The notes: generated by a model from the letters alone, not told the origin. Shown: positions 22,401 to 32,991, counted from the first letter of the stretch. The stretch is DNA of 64,000 nt from Isochrysis galbana (GCA_018136815.1 CM030940.1:4283761-4347760), one strand, 5' to 3'. Made by a program: numbers and translations.

Positions 22401-24480
22401 CTCGCAGATGGAAGGCCAACGTGGCGGAGCTATACCGCACAAATAAATGGGATGCCCCAGTACACTTGGAACAAGACACCGTGACATCGGACAAAGCGAT
22501 CCGAAGAGAATTCCGCAAGTACTACGTATGGCTGTACTCCCCTAAAAAAGCACAGAGAGTACCTCAGCTGGAGACGACACTGTCGGATCGCCCGATAAGC
22601 GACCTAGACCGTCGCCGACTGGAAGGGCACATAGAAGTGGAAGAGACTATCCGAGCGATAAGAAGCATCGGACTGGGAAAAAGCGCGGGCCCGGATGGAC
22701 TGCCGGCGGAAGTGTACAAAGCACACGAGAAGATAGCGGCTCCATTGCTAACTAGACTTTATAACCAAGCGCTGGTCACGGGAACCCTAGCGTTTACTCT
22801 GAGAGAAGGCGACATAATACTACTCTATAAGAAAGGAGATGCGCGGGATCCACGAAACTATAGACCCATCACCCTGCTACAGAGCGACTACAAAATATTA
22901 GCCAAAATCCTAACTAGCAGACTCAGCAAAGTGATAGGGAAGATCATATCGGAAAACCAACTAGGATTCGTCCCAAGGAGACTCATCAGCGAGGCCACGC
23001 ACCTCCTCCAACTTACAAGAGCATATCTCGACGAGACCGGAGATCCGGGCCTGCTTCTAGCCCTGGACTGGGAGAAGGCGTTCGACAGAGTGAGTTGGGA
23101 GTTCTACCACCTCGCCCTTAAACTCCTGAATTTCGGGAAGGACTTCCGGACATTGGCGGAGGCGCTCACGAGTGAAGACGCCCGGCCGGTACGAACCATC
23201 AAGACCAATGGCGGGAGAAGCTACCCGTTCACCGTGGGTAGCGGCATGCCGCAAGGCTGCCCGCTGTCACCGCTCACGTTTCTCCTAACCACGGAGGCAC
23301 TCACCCGCGCTATCAACGGCGACGAAGACATCAGCGGCGTAAACCTAAACGGGTACAGCCTGAAGATAAGCCAATTCGCTGACGACACGGCGCTGATAGC
23401 GCGCGATTATAGGAGCCTTCAGAAGTCCCTACAATGGGTGGAGCTACACGAGAAAGCGACGGGCGGCAAGACTAACGCCGACAAATTCCAAGGACTGAGA
23501 ATGGGATCCCAAAGGCTCCGTAAGCCCCCGTGGGATATGAGGAAATACAATTGGATAAATAACGACGAATACCTAACTATCTTAGGCGTCCCTCTGGGAG
23601 CGCCGGAATCGCTTAAACCCTTTTGGTTGAAATTAGCAGACAAGATCGACGCGAGAGCCGCTAAGCTAGCGCCGGCCACTAACTATATGACGATATTCGG
23701 TAGGGCGTCAATCGTGAACTTCATAATATATGGTATACCAAGATACTGGCTACAAACCTTGGCCGCCCCCAAATGGTTTCACACCCGGGTAAAGAAAGCG
23801 GCGGAGGCCGTCCTCTGGACAAGCCCGTACACCAATAGACAAAACAAATGGATAAAACACCCACACTACGCCGTGTCGCACGATAAGAGTGCAACTAGAA
23901 CACTAGGGCTGGGGATTCTAGATTGGCCGTCCCATGTAAAAGCACTCCAGGCTAAATGGATCTTGAACTACCTAAACGCGAGAAAGGCACTATGGAAACA
24001 CGCGCTCGATGCTTGGTTCTGCCGAACCGGACTAGGGAGAGGAGCAGTCCTCTCCACGATCCCCACGAAAATATTGACGGGAAGTATCAGGGGAAACCCG
24101 GCGCTCCCAGTCTTCTGGAAGGAGGCGATTACTAACTTCAGGGAACTCGACATACAACCCTCCTTCCTTACACGGGAAGGCGCGCTATCGCAGCCAATAT
24201 GGCACAATCCCCACATCCCGCCCCCAAAAGTGCGCGCCCCGTGGGCGCGCCTATGGGAAGCGTTGCACACCAACGTAATACATAACGTATTCAAAGACGG
24301 CGCTTTTACAACGCCGTATAGCAAAAAAGAGTGTTCGGCATATCTCGAACACCTACCCGAAACGTTCATTCACGAGGGACGCTCGATACACAAAAAAGAT
24401 TTTCTCGACTCGTGGGACGAGATAGTCGGCCACGCAACGCGTGTGATAGAGAGTTCGAAAGAGCGCCCGCCTTCAGCCAC
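19478..24480 (+). mobile_element. LINE retrotransposon copy 1, 3'-truncated
   Basis: The 5' edge is inferred from CAACTAACTTTATAGTT at about 19478, shared with the deleted copy near 56190 (-). Two overlapping ORFs follow. Compared with the LINE at 39590-42864, the ORF2 product lacks about 330 C-terminal residues including the Cys/His knuckle; similarity ends near 24460-24490. Loss of the 3' end is not what target-primed reverse transcription produces, so a later deletion or rearrangement is likely. Confidence 0.85.
19501..20328 (+). CDS. LINE ORF1
   Basis: 275 aa. Pro- and His-rich, low complexity in the first two thirds, then an acidic segment (SDEEQGYTESDATYELSF) and a short helical part. 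No RRM or coiled coil is recognised. The first 50 residues (with MELSQAKRPRPP) recur in the deleted LINE copy at 55846-56196, which confirms that it belongs to the element. It overlaps ORF2 by 65 bp in another frame, a compact arrangement that suggests coupled translation. Confidence 0.6.
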   Translation: MERAAAPHLSFGSPAAGTPPAPMELSQAKRPRPPAEAEQVSATPVAPHGPWPRPHQPLQPCWPSPWRVTSCRTQRTSTTQDEQYSHQACLMAEASPTLGTAALPRQRGPRPGGPYGHKSKTNSRTHNGTDPSTPQHMTTQKGSCLGASRGAHHTPPPHARLDPPMASHTPTSPATQEPPSDEEQGYTESDATYELSFHQEGDYTFQDATVYAAIVELLLELEGVDPEPDFWARSIRGPWHIAVNEDCAQQFKERYGDKQHHPPHHPNRHPSPRKS

Positions 24481-24766
24481 TGAAGCACGTCGTAGCTCTC
24501 TACTCTCTACGCCGCGGCGAGCAGAACAGCCCAAGATCTTGCCAGAGCGCCTCACAACGCATCTGGCGGGAACCCACCACCACCACCCAAAGCAGAAATC
24601 ATCTTCTGTCTTCTGTCGCTGGGTGGTGGGCTTGGCAGGTGGCAGGGCCGGTAATGGGAAGCTCGCAACCCATACTGCCAAGAAGGACGCGCGACGAAAG
24701 CGCTCCTGGCACGCGGAGCTCGTGCAGCCAAGGCACACTCCAAGGTCTTGGCAATACTTGACATGA
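20264..24766 (+). CDS. LINE ORF2: zinc fingers, AP endonuclease, reverse transcriptase
   Basis: 1500 codons. Order: an unrecognised N-terminal domain (about 1-220), a Cys/His cluster with two CCCH-like fingers (CARFTQGLCLRNKRGVRC...H and CLNGPACLFLH), an APE-type endonuclease (YNING, LLLQELH, GGDLNC, TRIDRIY, SDHLPV, all catalytic positions filled), then RT with SAGPDGLPAE, RPITLL, ALDWEKAFDRVSW, GMPQGCPLSPL and the active site QFADDTALIA. No RNase H. The last 90 or so residues (after about 24480) look like read-through into flanking DNA, so the natural C-terminus is missing. RT and endonuclease could still be functional. APE plus RT without RNase H places it broadly with L1/Tx1-like LINEs; the clade is not resolved. 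Confidence 0.92.
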   Translation: MGTNNTTLRIIQTDIPVRVKVEAIDEKINKKGSTSRKALYNALQDVAAHLVVEADGLAQAAQINLSALIIAIEKVGLTFLKGNRERMKLEGGAGTFVSKAAYSTRWHLYVSAGQGSFLDGNFPRKLLLQIEGKTVPVNYAIRACKEIKMPESIQSPHKLMVHGSLRGCKGWRPEVVKGLLSSIRVCECEQEAAKRRERNEAQRLNPRPKSAHEALGKGPPKQCARFTQGLCLRNKRGVRCNLSHDVPGAWIDNKCTIRCHLHPHKKIPGVCLNGPACLFLHPECAFANAIAATKLAVARIMPRRPRLTYDSTLGYPGEGPVRIATYNINGTKNGKLAAVLSQARKAKVDILLLQELHAYEDGSHLRAHRTAAMLGWLWFVAPGELGDPASGVAVAIREAAERITARTESLEILLEGRCVSITLNIDETRYRIISVYLSAQPGPRGRQITELDRKLGALDPIPTVIGGDLNCVENSAHDSQRVGEALYANTHGEKWRALTKAHKLRDAHHTLRLGPNVGYTRMAATIHTRIDRIYHSEDIDAIQWQQHGPCPDLFTGKAASDHLPVLALFETPGFKPGRNFDKPIDLTIIREKGAMKTVELLLRTADRKIEEGGNIEIIWANSKENIATFLREETAMRAKPTIQSVLELKAARLNIRLARQGPNERLTEELAKTHKEIAEERGRIPLKVKDMPLYRQLRREDLHSKEFFAQLKPRRWKANVAELYRTNKWDAPVHLEQDTVTSDKAIRREFRKYYVWLYSPKKAQRVPQLETTLSDRPISDLDRRRLEGHIEVEETIRAIRSIGLGKSAGPDGLPAEVYKAHEKIAAPLLTRLYNQALVTGTLAFTLREGDIILLYKKGDARDPRNYRPITLLQSDYKILAKILTSRLSKVIGKIISENQLGFVPRRLISEATHLLQLTRAYLDETGDPGLLLALDWEKAFDRVSWEFYHLALKLLNFGKDFRTLAEALTSEDARPVRTIKTNGGRSYPFTVGSGMPQGCPLSPLTFLLTTEALTRAINGDEDISGVNLNGYSLKISQFADDTALIARDYRSLQKSLQWVELHEKATGGKTNADKFQGLRMGSQRLRKPPWDMRKYNWINNDEYLTILGVPLGAPESLKPFWLKLADKIDARAAKLAPATNYMTIFGRASIVNFIIYGIPRYWLQTLAAPKWFHTRVKKAAEAVLWTSPYTNRQNKWIKHPHYAVSHDKSATRTLGLGILDWPSHVKALQAKWILNYLNARKALWKHALDAWFCRTGLGRGAVLSTIPTKILTGSIRGNPALPVFWKEAITNFRELDIQPSFLTREGALSQPIWHNPHIPPPKVRAPWARLWEALHTNVIHNVFKDGAFTTPYSKKECSAYLEHLPETFIHEGRSIHKKDFLDSWDEIVGHATRVIESSKERPPSATEARRSSLLSTPRRAEQPKILPERLTTHLAGTHHHHPKQKSSSVFCRWVVGLAGGRAGNGKLATHTAKKDARRKRSWHAELVQPRHTPRSWQYLT

Positions 24767-25601
24767 AGTCAAGGAGAGCCATAAACCAATTCATCTTTCC
24801 CTCCCACACATGCTTAGCTCTGCCAGGGCAATGGCAGCTTATTCCTCAATCTCACGCTCACGTTGTGCAATATGCAACGCACTGCCAATCTGAGCTTTTG
24901 ACAGGCCTCTACCGCCTCTAACTGGACTGGATGAAGTCGGCATCATTTCTCAATGACTAGTCCAGCTAGATGTATTGTAGAACAGCTGCTTGCAATGGCA
25001 ATCCCTCGAGATGAGCGATTACTAGCCGCTTTTTGGACTCGGAGATTGCTATGCGCGAAAAACAAGCGCTTGCGAGCAACAACCGCGTGGCAACTCATAC
25101 CAACACAAGTCTGAGTCGGAAATGCATATTTCCACCAGATCCAGCCAGCCATACCACCAAGGGCAGTCTGACGTTGTCGGTGGAGGGCGCCGCGCGGTGG
25201 GAGCATTTGGGTTCAATTGGAAACATCCATTGAGGCATCTTCCTGTGCGAAGCCAGTCACCATGAGCTCAGTCTAGAGATCTCGTGTATCACTACCTGCC
25301 ATTGTCCGCCATTCCAAGTGTAAAAGATATGCCTACGTGGTGTCGCAAGGTCCAGTGCGTCGAGGAGACCTGTAGGCCTCCTTCCTTACCGAACCCTGGC
25401 ACAAGGAGTCATCAAGCGAGTGGCATGCCGCAGAAAAAGGAATCATGGCAACAGCCCGTCATCGGTAACTTGCCAGCCCGCCTAGTCTCCGTAGAGAGAC
25501 CTACCAGTCACACGTTGAACTCTCCATAAATTAGAAGGCCTCTCGCGCCAAAGGAGCCAAGGTTGAAGTGGCCTTGTAAGGCTGCTCCTATGTGGATCCC
25601 C
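24481..25601. other. Intergenic after the truncated LINE
   Basis: No supported gene. Near 24570-24635 CCACCACCACCC and GGGTGGTGGG form an imperfect inverted repeat. The rest is moderate-GC, non-repetitive DNA. Confidence 0.4.
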
Positions 25602-26543
25602 TCATTTCCCAAACGAAATATTATATGAGCCGGTCGTCGGGTCCTTCTCTGCCTTGAAATTGTCGAGCGACATGCCGAATCGCCCCAAGATGGAGTTACC
25701 CAAGTCCTTCAATTTTCCTGCAAGGATGACGAGATGGTCGGAGCAGGGGCGCTCTAGACGGATTCGGTAGAAGGGCAGGGGCGAAAGGGCCGGGCCTCAA
25801 GGGAAAGAGTACGGGTGCACCACATGGAACCTTGCTCGTCCGGACAGCCGCCATCACAGCTTCTAGAGCAGTGTGAATGGGGGTGGGCGAATGCTCAACG
25901 ACGAGGAACGGTGCAGTTGTGCATAGCGAGGGTCTCATGGCACAGGCCGTGGGCACGCACCCAGCATCTCCTCCTTTTGCGCCTCAAGCTTGGCATTGGC
26001 AGCCGCTTCGAGACGCGGTATTGCCGCAGAGGCCTCGCGCGCCTCCTTGGAATTCGGCGCGACCTCGACGACCTTGCGCATGTCTTCCAGCGCGATGTCG
26101 GGTTCGTCCTGTGCCTCACGCGCCTTGGCGCGGCGCATCAGCACCTTGACGTAATTCGGCCGCAGCTCGAGCGCGGCGTCGCAATCGGCAACGGCGTCGC
26201 TGTGCATGCCCATATGCGCATAGCACGCAGCGCGATTGCCGTAGAAAACGGCAAGCTCCTCGCAGCGCGAGTCGACTGACGCGATTGCGTCCGAGTAGTA
26301 TTCAAGAGCCTCGACGAACTGCCCTTCACGGAAAGCGGCATTGCCCTCCTCCTTGTAGGAGTTGGCGACACGGAGCGCAGCGGCGGCAGCAAAGCGGCCA
26401 GGCTCAAAGGGGCCCATTCCGGCGGCCGCCTCCGCGAACGAGCGGCCGATCTGCCCACCCGACGAAGACGAGCAGCCTGGTTCAGTCGGATGCGGTGGAG
26501 CCGCGGGAGTAGAGGGAGGAGGCAGCTCCTCGATCACCACCAT
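25602..26543 (-). CDS. TTC1: TPR protein, TTC1-like
   Basis: Two exons, 26543-25961 and 25717-25602 (intron 243 bp, GT-AG, phase 1), 232 aa. After a Pro/Ser-rich N-terminus come three TPR-like helix pairs starting at ANSYKEEGNAAFREGQF and continuing AVFYGNRAACYAHMG and YVKVLMRRAKAREAQD. The second exon gives KLKDLGNSILGRFGMSLDNF and a GSYNISFGK end, the characteristic TTC1 C-terminus. The basic residues lining the groove (N..A....R...K) fit a carboxylate-clamp TPR that binds Hsp70/Hsp90 tails. Start chosen at MVVIEELPPP because the upstream coding strand is a pyrimidine tract. Shorter than human TTC1 (292 aa), lacking N-terminal sequence. Confidence 0.88.
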
Positions 26544-26990
26544 GGAGAGGGAACGGGTGGTCGGGGAGAGGGGAAAGGGGGGAGGGGGTTGCTGGCGCTC
26601 GAGGGGAACGGCGAGAGAAGGAGAGGGCGGTGCGCGGGCGGCGACGGAACGAGGGACGGGCGAGGGGACGAGCAGAGGGAGAAGGGTAGAGGCGGTGAGG
26701 GGAGAGGGGGAAAGAGGGGAGGGTGGGGTGGGGGAGGTCGAGGGCGGCGGGCGCGCTGCTCGTAGGGGGTCTTCTGGACGCGCGCGGGGGGAGAAGGGGG
26801 AGGGGGGAGGGGGGAGGGGGGGGGGGGAGAGGGGGAAGGGAGAAGTGGGAAGGAAGGCCGGGGGGGGGGCGGGGGGCGGGGGGGGGGGGGGATCCGTGCC
26901 GAAAATAGCGCATAGAGGCCGTTGGTGTGGGGTGTGGGGTGGGGTGCGAGGGGGGGTCTTGGCGCCGCCCGCTCACAGTAGCCTCACAGC
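26544..26990 (+). repeat. Polypurine tract upstream of TTC1
   Basis: G- and GA-rich on the plus strand (CT-rich on the coding strand), with long G runs at about 26813-26890. No gene. Confidence 0.8.
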
Positions 26991-27035
26991 TGTGAAGTTC
27001 TCCATTGCGACCAAGACCAAGAAAAAGACCTCCCG

Positions 27036-27212
27036 ACCTCCCCCTTGGGCCCCCACAACAAAACGTGACCAAAAATATTGACGAAAGATGAAAGACGAAA
27101 GACGCTAAAGTCTAAAGTCGGAAAGGGAAAGGGCTTAAAGAGCTCAACTTCAAATCGAGACCGGGCGACCGGGCGCGGCACATGCTCGTTTTCGACGATC
27201 CATCCATATGCG
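27036..27212 (-). repeat. Dispersed repeat, inverted partner of 31938-32090
   Basis: The complement of this stretch matches 31938-32090: GGATGGATCGTCGAAAACGA, CTCGATTTGAAGTTGAGCT, TTACGTTTTGTTG-like and GGGGGCCCAAGGGGG, in the same order. The pair brackets the DAW1 locus in inverted orientation. Confidence 0.8.
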
Positions 27213-27242
27213 GGGCTAGCTAGGAGCATCGCTCCCCCCCCC

Positions 27243-27490
27243 AGCGTACGCATTTTGTATTTTGTGTTTTTTCTCCGTCCGTCCCCCCGCCCCCCTAGGC
27301 CCCAGGGTACACACATTTTTTGCTGTATATTGTGTTTTTTCTCCGTCCATCCCCCCCGACCCCCCCCAGCGTACATACATACACATTTTGTATTTTGTAT
27401 TTTGTGTTTTTTCTCCGTCCACCCCCCCCCCCCACGCCCACGCGTACACATTTTGTATTTTGTAGTGTTTTTTCTCCGTCCGTCCCCCCC
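27243..27490 (+). repeat. Minisatellite, TACACATTTTGTATTTTGTG...TTTTTTCTCCGTCC units
   Basis: Four units of roughly 55-70 bp, each with ACACATTTTGTATTTTGTG, TTTTTTCTCCGTCC and a C run. Two to three more units lie at 28094-28220. Confidence 0.85.
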
Positions 27491-27699
27491 CCCCCAGTGA
27501 CCAGTGAACGCTGCCGTCCGCTACTTGTCGCCCCTTGTCCCTTGTTCACGTTTCCGTATGTCGTATGTGCGCTTTCTATGGGTATCTGGATGGAGCCTGG
27601 AGCCTGGCGTGGCCTAGACTAAATTCTAAATTATTGTACTAGGGCTGTTTTTGCCGCTCCACCCTTAGTAGAAACAAGGAGGCGAAAGGGGAAAGGGGA

Positions 27700-27948
<249 letters not shown>

Positions 27949-28093
27949 GGGGCGAGGCTAGCGGCGCGTGGCGGCGAACAGGAGCGCGAAAAGGGCGTCG
28001 TCGGGGGGGGCTGCCTTTTCTTTTCTCCGGTCTTCGCGCGCGCCGCTGCTCCGTTGGCGTTCACCTGCTTAAACTAAAGAAGCTCACTGTCCA

Positions 28094-28310
28094 GGTACAC
28101 ATTTTGTATTCTTTTTTTTTCTCCGTCCGTCCCCCCCCCCCCCACTCCCCCCCCCCCCAGCGTACACATTTTGTATTTTATTTTTTTTTCGCCCCCCCCC
28201 AGCGCACACATTTTGTTTTTCCCTCCGCCCCGCCCCCGCCCCCCCCCCCCCCCCGCCCCCCCCTCTCGTTTCTTCTTCTCCCCCTCTCTCTCTTTTCCCC
28301 AACGCACCCG
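28094..28310 (+). repeat. Minisatellite second block and pyrimidine tract
   Basis: Degenerate copies of the 27243-27490 unit with C runs, then a CT tract to about 28300, upstream of DAW1. Confidence 0.75.
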
Positions 28311-28594
28311 GCGGCCGATCGGCGTCCACGCAGCGCCCTCGCCCCCACTCGTGAGACCCCCCGATTTATTACCTAATACGGACGTTTTGTGCTGCCACTT
28401 CTTCCAGAATCCGAGTGCGAGGCGGCGACTGCTCTCCTCGTGTGCAAGGTAGGGAGGGGGAAGTGGAGGGCGCAGAGGAAAGGAAAAGAGAGGGAGGGAG
28501 GAAAAAAATGGGAGGGAGGGAGCTGCGGAGAAGAGAGAGAGAGAGAGAGAGAGAGTAGCGAGGGGGGGGGGGAGAGAGAGAGAGGGAGGGAGAG

Positions 28595-31151
28595 ATGAAG
28601 CTCAAGCGGTTCCTCCTGCGGTACTACCCTCCAGGGATCATACTGGTGCGCGAGGCGAGGGGAGCGAGAGGCGCATGGGCAGACGCGCTGAAAGACAGCC
28701 CCGCACACGCACGGCGCGCCAGAGGAGGCTGGGAGGCCATCTGGGAAAGAGGGGGGGGGAGAAGGCAAGAAGCGCTGAGAGAGAGGGAGGTAGGAAGGGA
28801 GAGAGAGAGAGGGAGGTAGGAAGGGGGAGAGAGAGAGCGAGCGAGCGAGCGAGAGCGAGCGAGCGAGCGCGAGAGTGAAACTGAAAGCGAGCGAGCGAGC
28901 GAGAGAGAGAGTGAGAGAGGTGGAGGGAGCTTTGTCAACAGACACCCAGAGAGGGAGAGGCGGAACAGAGAGGGGGAGACGGACAGGGAGAAGATGGAGC
29001 GCAGACAGGAGGCAAGGTGGAGGGGCTGGCTCAGCCCTTTCTACTCTTTGGCTGCGCAGGAGTATGAGCAGGGAGGGGAGCTCAAGAACAAGCCGGTTGA
29101 TTTGCTCACCCTTACGCCCGAGACTGATGTGGAGGTCCTTGTCAATCAGGTGCGCAGAGTAGAGAGGGATGTTTCCCTAGTGCGCGCACAGCGGTACTGG
29201 GCTTCCCAAGCTATGGCCAAGTGCTAGATGCTAACACCGCTTTGACATTATGACGCTTGATCTTCAGTTCACTCGCAGCCTGCTTTCACGCGACTGCTGA
29301 GAGGCTTGTTTGCATGTGTGTGCGTACCTGTTTCGGCAGCTGACATGCACTCCTGCCCTGGCCTTCTCAGATTGTGCGTCAGGAGGCGCTAATTTCGGAT
29401 GCCCGCAAACCACAGCTGCGTAAGCTCATCTACAAATTGATTGAGAAACAGGTGCGACAACAGAGAGCGATTCTGAGGCACGCCTACTCAACTTGCGGCA
29501 GCAGCAAAAATCTTCCAGTGCTCACTTGCTTGTGTTCGTTGAGGCCATGTGCCGCCACTCCCAACTCCACGATCTCCCCTCTCGCTGCCTGTAGGAATCT
29601 CATGAGAATGAGAGCTTCTACCTCTTCAAGATCCTTCGTGCGCATATTCTTCCTCTCACCAACTGTGCCTTCAACAAATCAGGAGATCGGTTTATCACCG
29701 GGAGCTACGACCGTACCTGCAAGGTGTGAAAATTGCCAGAATCCTGCGCGAGGAGGATCATACCCACCAAGGATCAGGGTGCTGTCACTCACGTGCGAGA
29801 TGCTGGCAGCGCTGGTGCTCTGCGTCCCATCAGTTCAAGGGCGGCGCTGGTGGAGATGCGCGAGGTGCTCGCCCCCTCCTTCCTCAACCCTGGAGATGAC
29901 CCTCCTCACAGGTGTGGAATACTCTAACAGGAGAGGAGCTGCTCACTCTTGAAGGCCACAAAAACGTTGTCTACGCTATCGCCTTCAACAATCCTTTTGG
30001 TGACAAGGTGTGCTGCTGAACTTAACGCGATGCGATGACTGCACCGGAGCAAACGTGCGGGAGGGAGGGCGTTGCGCGACACAGCTTTGTGCTAGTCGTA
30101 GCATGGAGCCAATCAACGTGCATTCTCGCTCGCATGATCTTGCACTGTGGCTTATGCCTCCCTGTTGCTGGGTGTGATGCAGATTGTCACAGGCTCGTTC
30201 GATAAAACAGCCAAGCTTTGGGATTCCGAGACAGGACAGCTTCTTCACACTCTTCGTGGGCACACAACCGTGAGTGCCATCGTATTGCTTCCCGCACCTA
30301 GCACGGAGGGATGGGAGCGTCGTGTTTCTGCGGGAAAAGAACCATTCCCGCGCCTTGAGTAGTGCACAGAGTATGTGCCTATATGACTAACTCTGCTGAA
30401 GCCCCCCCCCCCCCCCAACTTACAACTTTTGCAGGAGATCGTTTGCTTGGCATTTGATCCGCATGGCGCAGTTGTGGCCACCGGCTCGATGGATTCGACG
30501 GCCAAGCTGTGGTCAGTGGCTGAAGGGACCGAGCTTTGCTCGCTTAACGGGCACACTGCGGAGATTGTCTCGCTCAATTTCAACAACACAGGAGACAAGA
30601 TTATCACCGGCTCGTTCGACCACACCACGAAGGTGTGGGCAGTGGACACGGGTCTATGTCTTCACACGCTTGCAGGGCACCGCGGCGAGATCTCGTCGAC
30701 TCAATTCGACTTCTCAGGCGAGCTGTGCATCTCGGGCTCCATCGACCGCACATGCAAGATCTGGAACGTCTCCACAGGGCAATGCATCAATACGCTGCGT
30801 GGGCACAATGACGAAATCCTTGACGTCGCCTTCAATGCCACGGGCACAAAGCTTGTCACGGCATCGGCTGATGGCACTGCTCGAGTATACAACACGATGA
30901 CCGGCGCGTGCCAGGCCATCCTTATCGGGCACGAGGGCGAGATCTCGAAGGTGTCTTTCAACCCGCAGGGTAACAAGATCATCACTGCCTCGAGCGACCG
31001 GACGTGCCGTGTGTGGGACGTAGATAACGGTGACAACCTGCAGGTGCTGGAGGGGCACACAGATGAAATCTTCTCGGCCGCGTTCAATTATGAGGGAGAC
31101 ACAATTATTACAGGGTCGAAGGACAATACATGCCGCATATGGAAGTGCTAG
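28595..31151 (+). CDS. DAW1: WD40 outer-dynein-arm assembly factor DAW1 (WDR69/ODA16)
   Basis: Seven exons: 28595-28645, 29060-29149, 29371-29451, 29595-29723, 29912-30007, 30183-30269, 30435-31151; all six introns are GT-AG and phase 0; 416 aa, against 415 in human. The start [15 protein letters not shown] is diagnostic of DAW1. It is followed by a helical N-terminal region ([25 protein letters not shown]) and eight WD repeats with GH...WD/WN spacing ([32 protein letters not shown] and so on), ending [15 protein letters not shown]1 links outer dynein arms to IFT46 for import into cilia, so the organism should make motile flagella. The upstream flank (28440-28594) is purine-rich on the coding strand, unlike most other genes here. 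Confidence 0.95.
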
Positions 31152-31217
31152 GTGGCAGGGGTTGCCCGTCACCGGGGAGGGGACGGGACATGGCGAGGGC
31201 TATTGTGCGCAATCAGT

Positions 31218-31403
31218 TTAGCACAGGCGCGCCGGCGCGCCCACGGCCGCAATTGTGCCCTGGGTCGGCTTAAACCGACTGCGCGGCTTGTCATCGCGGC
31301 CGAACTCGATCACGCCTCCGTCGGTGACGCACTCGACCCACCCTGACCCGTGTCCCTCCCCAGTAGCCGCGAGCGCCATGGTGCGGACTAGGCGTGTTCT
31401 CAT
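31218..31403 (-). CDS. Possible small protein, 61 aa
   Basis: Short ORF convergent with DAW1 and ending 67 bp from its stop. It has a balanced composition (VECVTDGGVIEFGRDDKPRS) unlike the low-complexity frames around it, with an internal ATG giving 53 aa. No family recognised. It could be a terminal exon of a gene or chance. Confidence 0.2.
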   Translation of the reverse strand: MRTRLVRTMALAATGEGHGSGWVECVTDGGVIEFGRDDKPRSRFKPTQGTIAAVGAPARLC

Positions 31404-32442
31404 CGATTAGCGAATTTTGGGCGCACCTATATGGGCGGGGGCGCGGTAGGGAAGGGCGTGGCGGAGGACAGTGGTAGAACGAACGCGGCGATCTATTACC
31501 ACCTACACACTACACACATTTGTTGTTGCAATAGGGTAACAGACTGAAATTCAAAGCTCAAAGCAATCAAGTTCAGTTTTAATTTTGCTGGTCCCCCCTC
31601 CCATAGGACCCCGAGAGACTTCCATTTGCTCCCCCCCGATACCCGATATGAAAATTATTCAACTGGGAACTGGGGGAATATGGGCCTCCGCACTGAGCCG
31701 CTCGTCGATGCTGCACGCGGGTGACGGGTGAAGATGTCCCCACAGGCCCTGCGGAGACCCTGGCGGAGCCCGGGGGCGGGCGTGCACTTCTCTCGTCTTA
31801 TATAAAAGTAGGTTGGCTCCTCGGATGGCTGATGTCGACGATCGACGAGAATTCGACGCTCGACGCGCGTCCCGCTCAATTGGCGTGACTGTCCGCGTGG
31901 CCCCTGTGTATTAGGTGTCTAGCGGGCCCCCCCATCTGGATGGATCGTCGAAAACGAGCACGCACCGCGCTCGGTCTCGATTTGAAGTTGAGCTTTTTAA
32001 GCCCTTTGCGACTTTAACTAGCGTCTTTTGTCATCATTTGGCATTTGGTGGTTACGTTTTGTTGTGGGGGCCCAAGGGGGGATCTGGGACCCAAGGACCC
32101 AATGGGCCCCGGGCATCTGCTCGTTCGGTGTATTGGGATCTTTCTACCCTAGCGAAAATTCCTCAAATTTCCTCAACCGTGAGATTGTCATTTTTCACTC
32201 CTAATAAAAAAACTGTTTGACCGCCCTACTACTCACGTATTCTCATCACTTATCATCGCTCAATCAAGGCCCCAAACACAACCGCAAGCCAACATGTTGT
32301 ACCAGGAACAGTAAAAGATGCGCTGTCCTTCTTGGAGATGCTTGCTGCGTAAATGTAAGAGTGGCTTCATGTGGCTCAAAGCTGGGCGGACATTGGGATT
32401 CAGCATTTCAGATGCTCTTGCCCTCGCTCTTGAAACCATGTC
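31404..32442. other. Intergenic with repeat copy
   Basis: Contains the dispersed repeat copy at 31938-32090 (inverse of 27036-27212). The rest has no supported gene. Confidence 0.45.
31938..32090 (+). repeat. Dispersed repeat, inverted partner of 27036-27212
   Basis: See the partner: ordered blocks shared on opposite strands about 4.7 kb apart. Confidence 0.8.
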
Positions 32443-32991
32443 TCACTGTCCTAACTGTGCCTGGACGAGTTCCTTGAGTTCATCATGCGCTTGCTCTACG
32501 TCTGTCACAGTCGCATCCATACCATCTTTCGCATCTTCTGCCCTGGCCTTCGCACGAGCCCTTCTCTCCATTCCGCGCTCGTGCAGGACGGCAGCGAAGT
32601 CAGAGGCCCAAACGAGCTTTCCTAGTTCGACCTCATGCTCTTCGACAACGCCATCAACAAACGAGCGGTGGAAGCTGTGCAAGAAGCCTTCGAGACCATC
32701 GAGTGGGGTGTCTCGTCTCAAGCACCTGTCTCTGACGCTCTCCCACAGTCCTGACGTCGTGAGCAATGAGCGGCCAAACACCCGGCTCGCCTTGACTCCA
32801 TCAGGAGGGCTGAAGCCGTCTGGCAACGGGACCGTGTTGACTGCCTGAAGGAAGGTGCGCGCGCAGATCTGGAGCTGTGGAAGAGAGAGGTGCTCGACCC
32901 CTTCTGCCCCGCTCAGCTCGCTCGCCATCAGCACGCTCAGGAAGTTCTTGACCGCCTCAGCAATGCACGGTCCCTCCGTCGCCTCGGCCAT
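32443..32991 (-). CDS. Uncharacterised 182-aa protein
   Basis: Single open frame. N-terminal MAEATEGPCIAEAVKNFLSV followed by mixed helical sequence with several aromatic residues (FHRSFVDGVVEEHEVELGKL). The last 55 residues are strongly charged and helical (ERRARAKARAEDAKD ... ELKELVQAQLGQ), a likely coiled coil. Amino-acid composition is normal rather than repeat-driven, so it is probably a real gene. I considered a COMM-domain protein because of the terminal helix, but the central Trp/Leu pattern is absent. Function unknown; a further 3' exon cannot be excluded. Confidence 0.55.
   Translation of the reverse strand: MAEATEGPCIAEAVKNFLSVLMASELSGAEGVEHLSLPQLQICARTFLQAVNTVPLPDGFSPPDGVKASRVFGRSLLTTSGLWESVRDRCLRRDTPLDGLEGFLHSFHRSFVDGVVEEHEVELGKLVWASDFAAVLHERGMERRARAKARAEDAKDGMDATVTDVEQAHDELKELVQAQLGQ

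Noticed and set aside
32443-32991. COMM-domain protein
   Set aside because: Only the terminal amphipathic helix fits; the conserved central Trp and hydrophobic pattern are missing.
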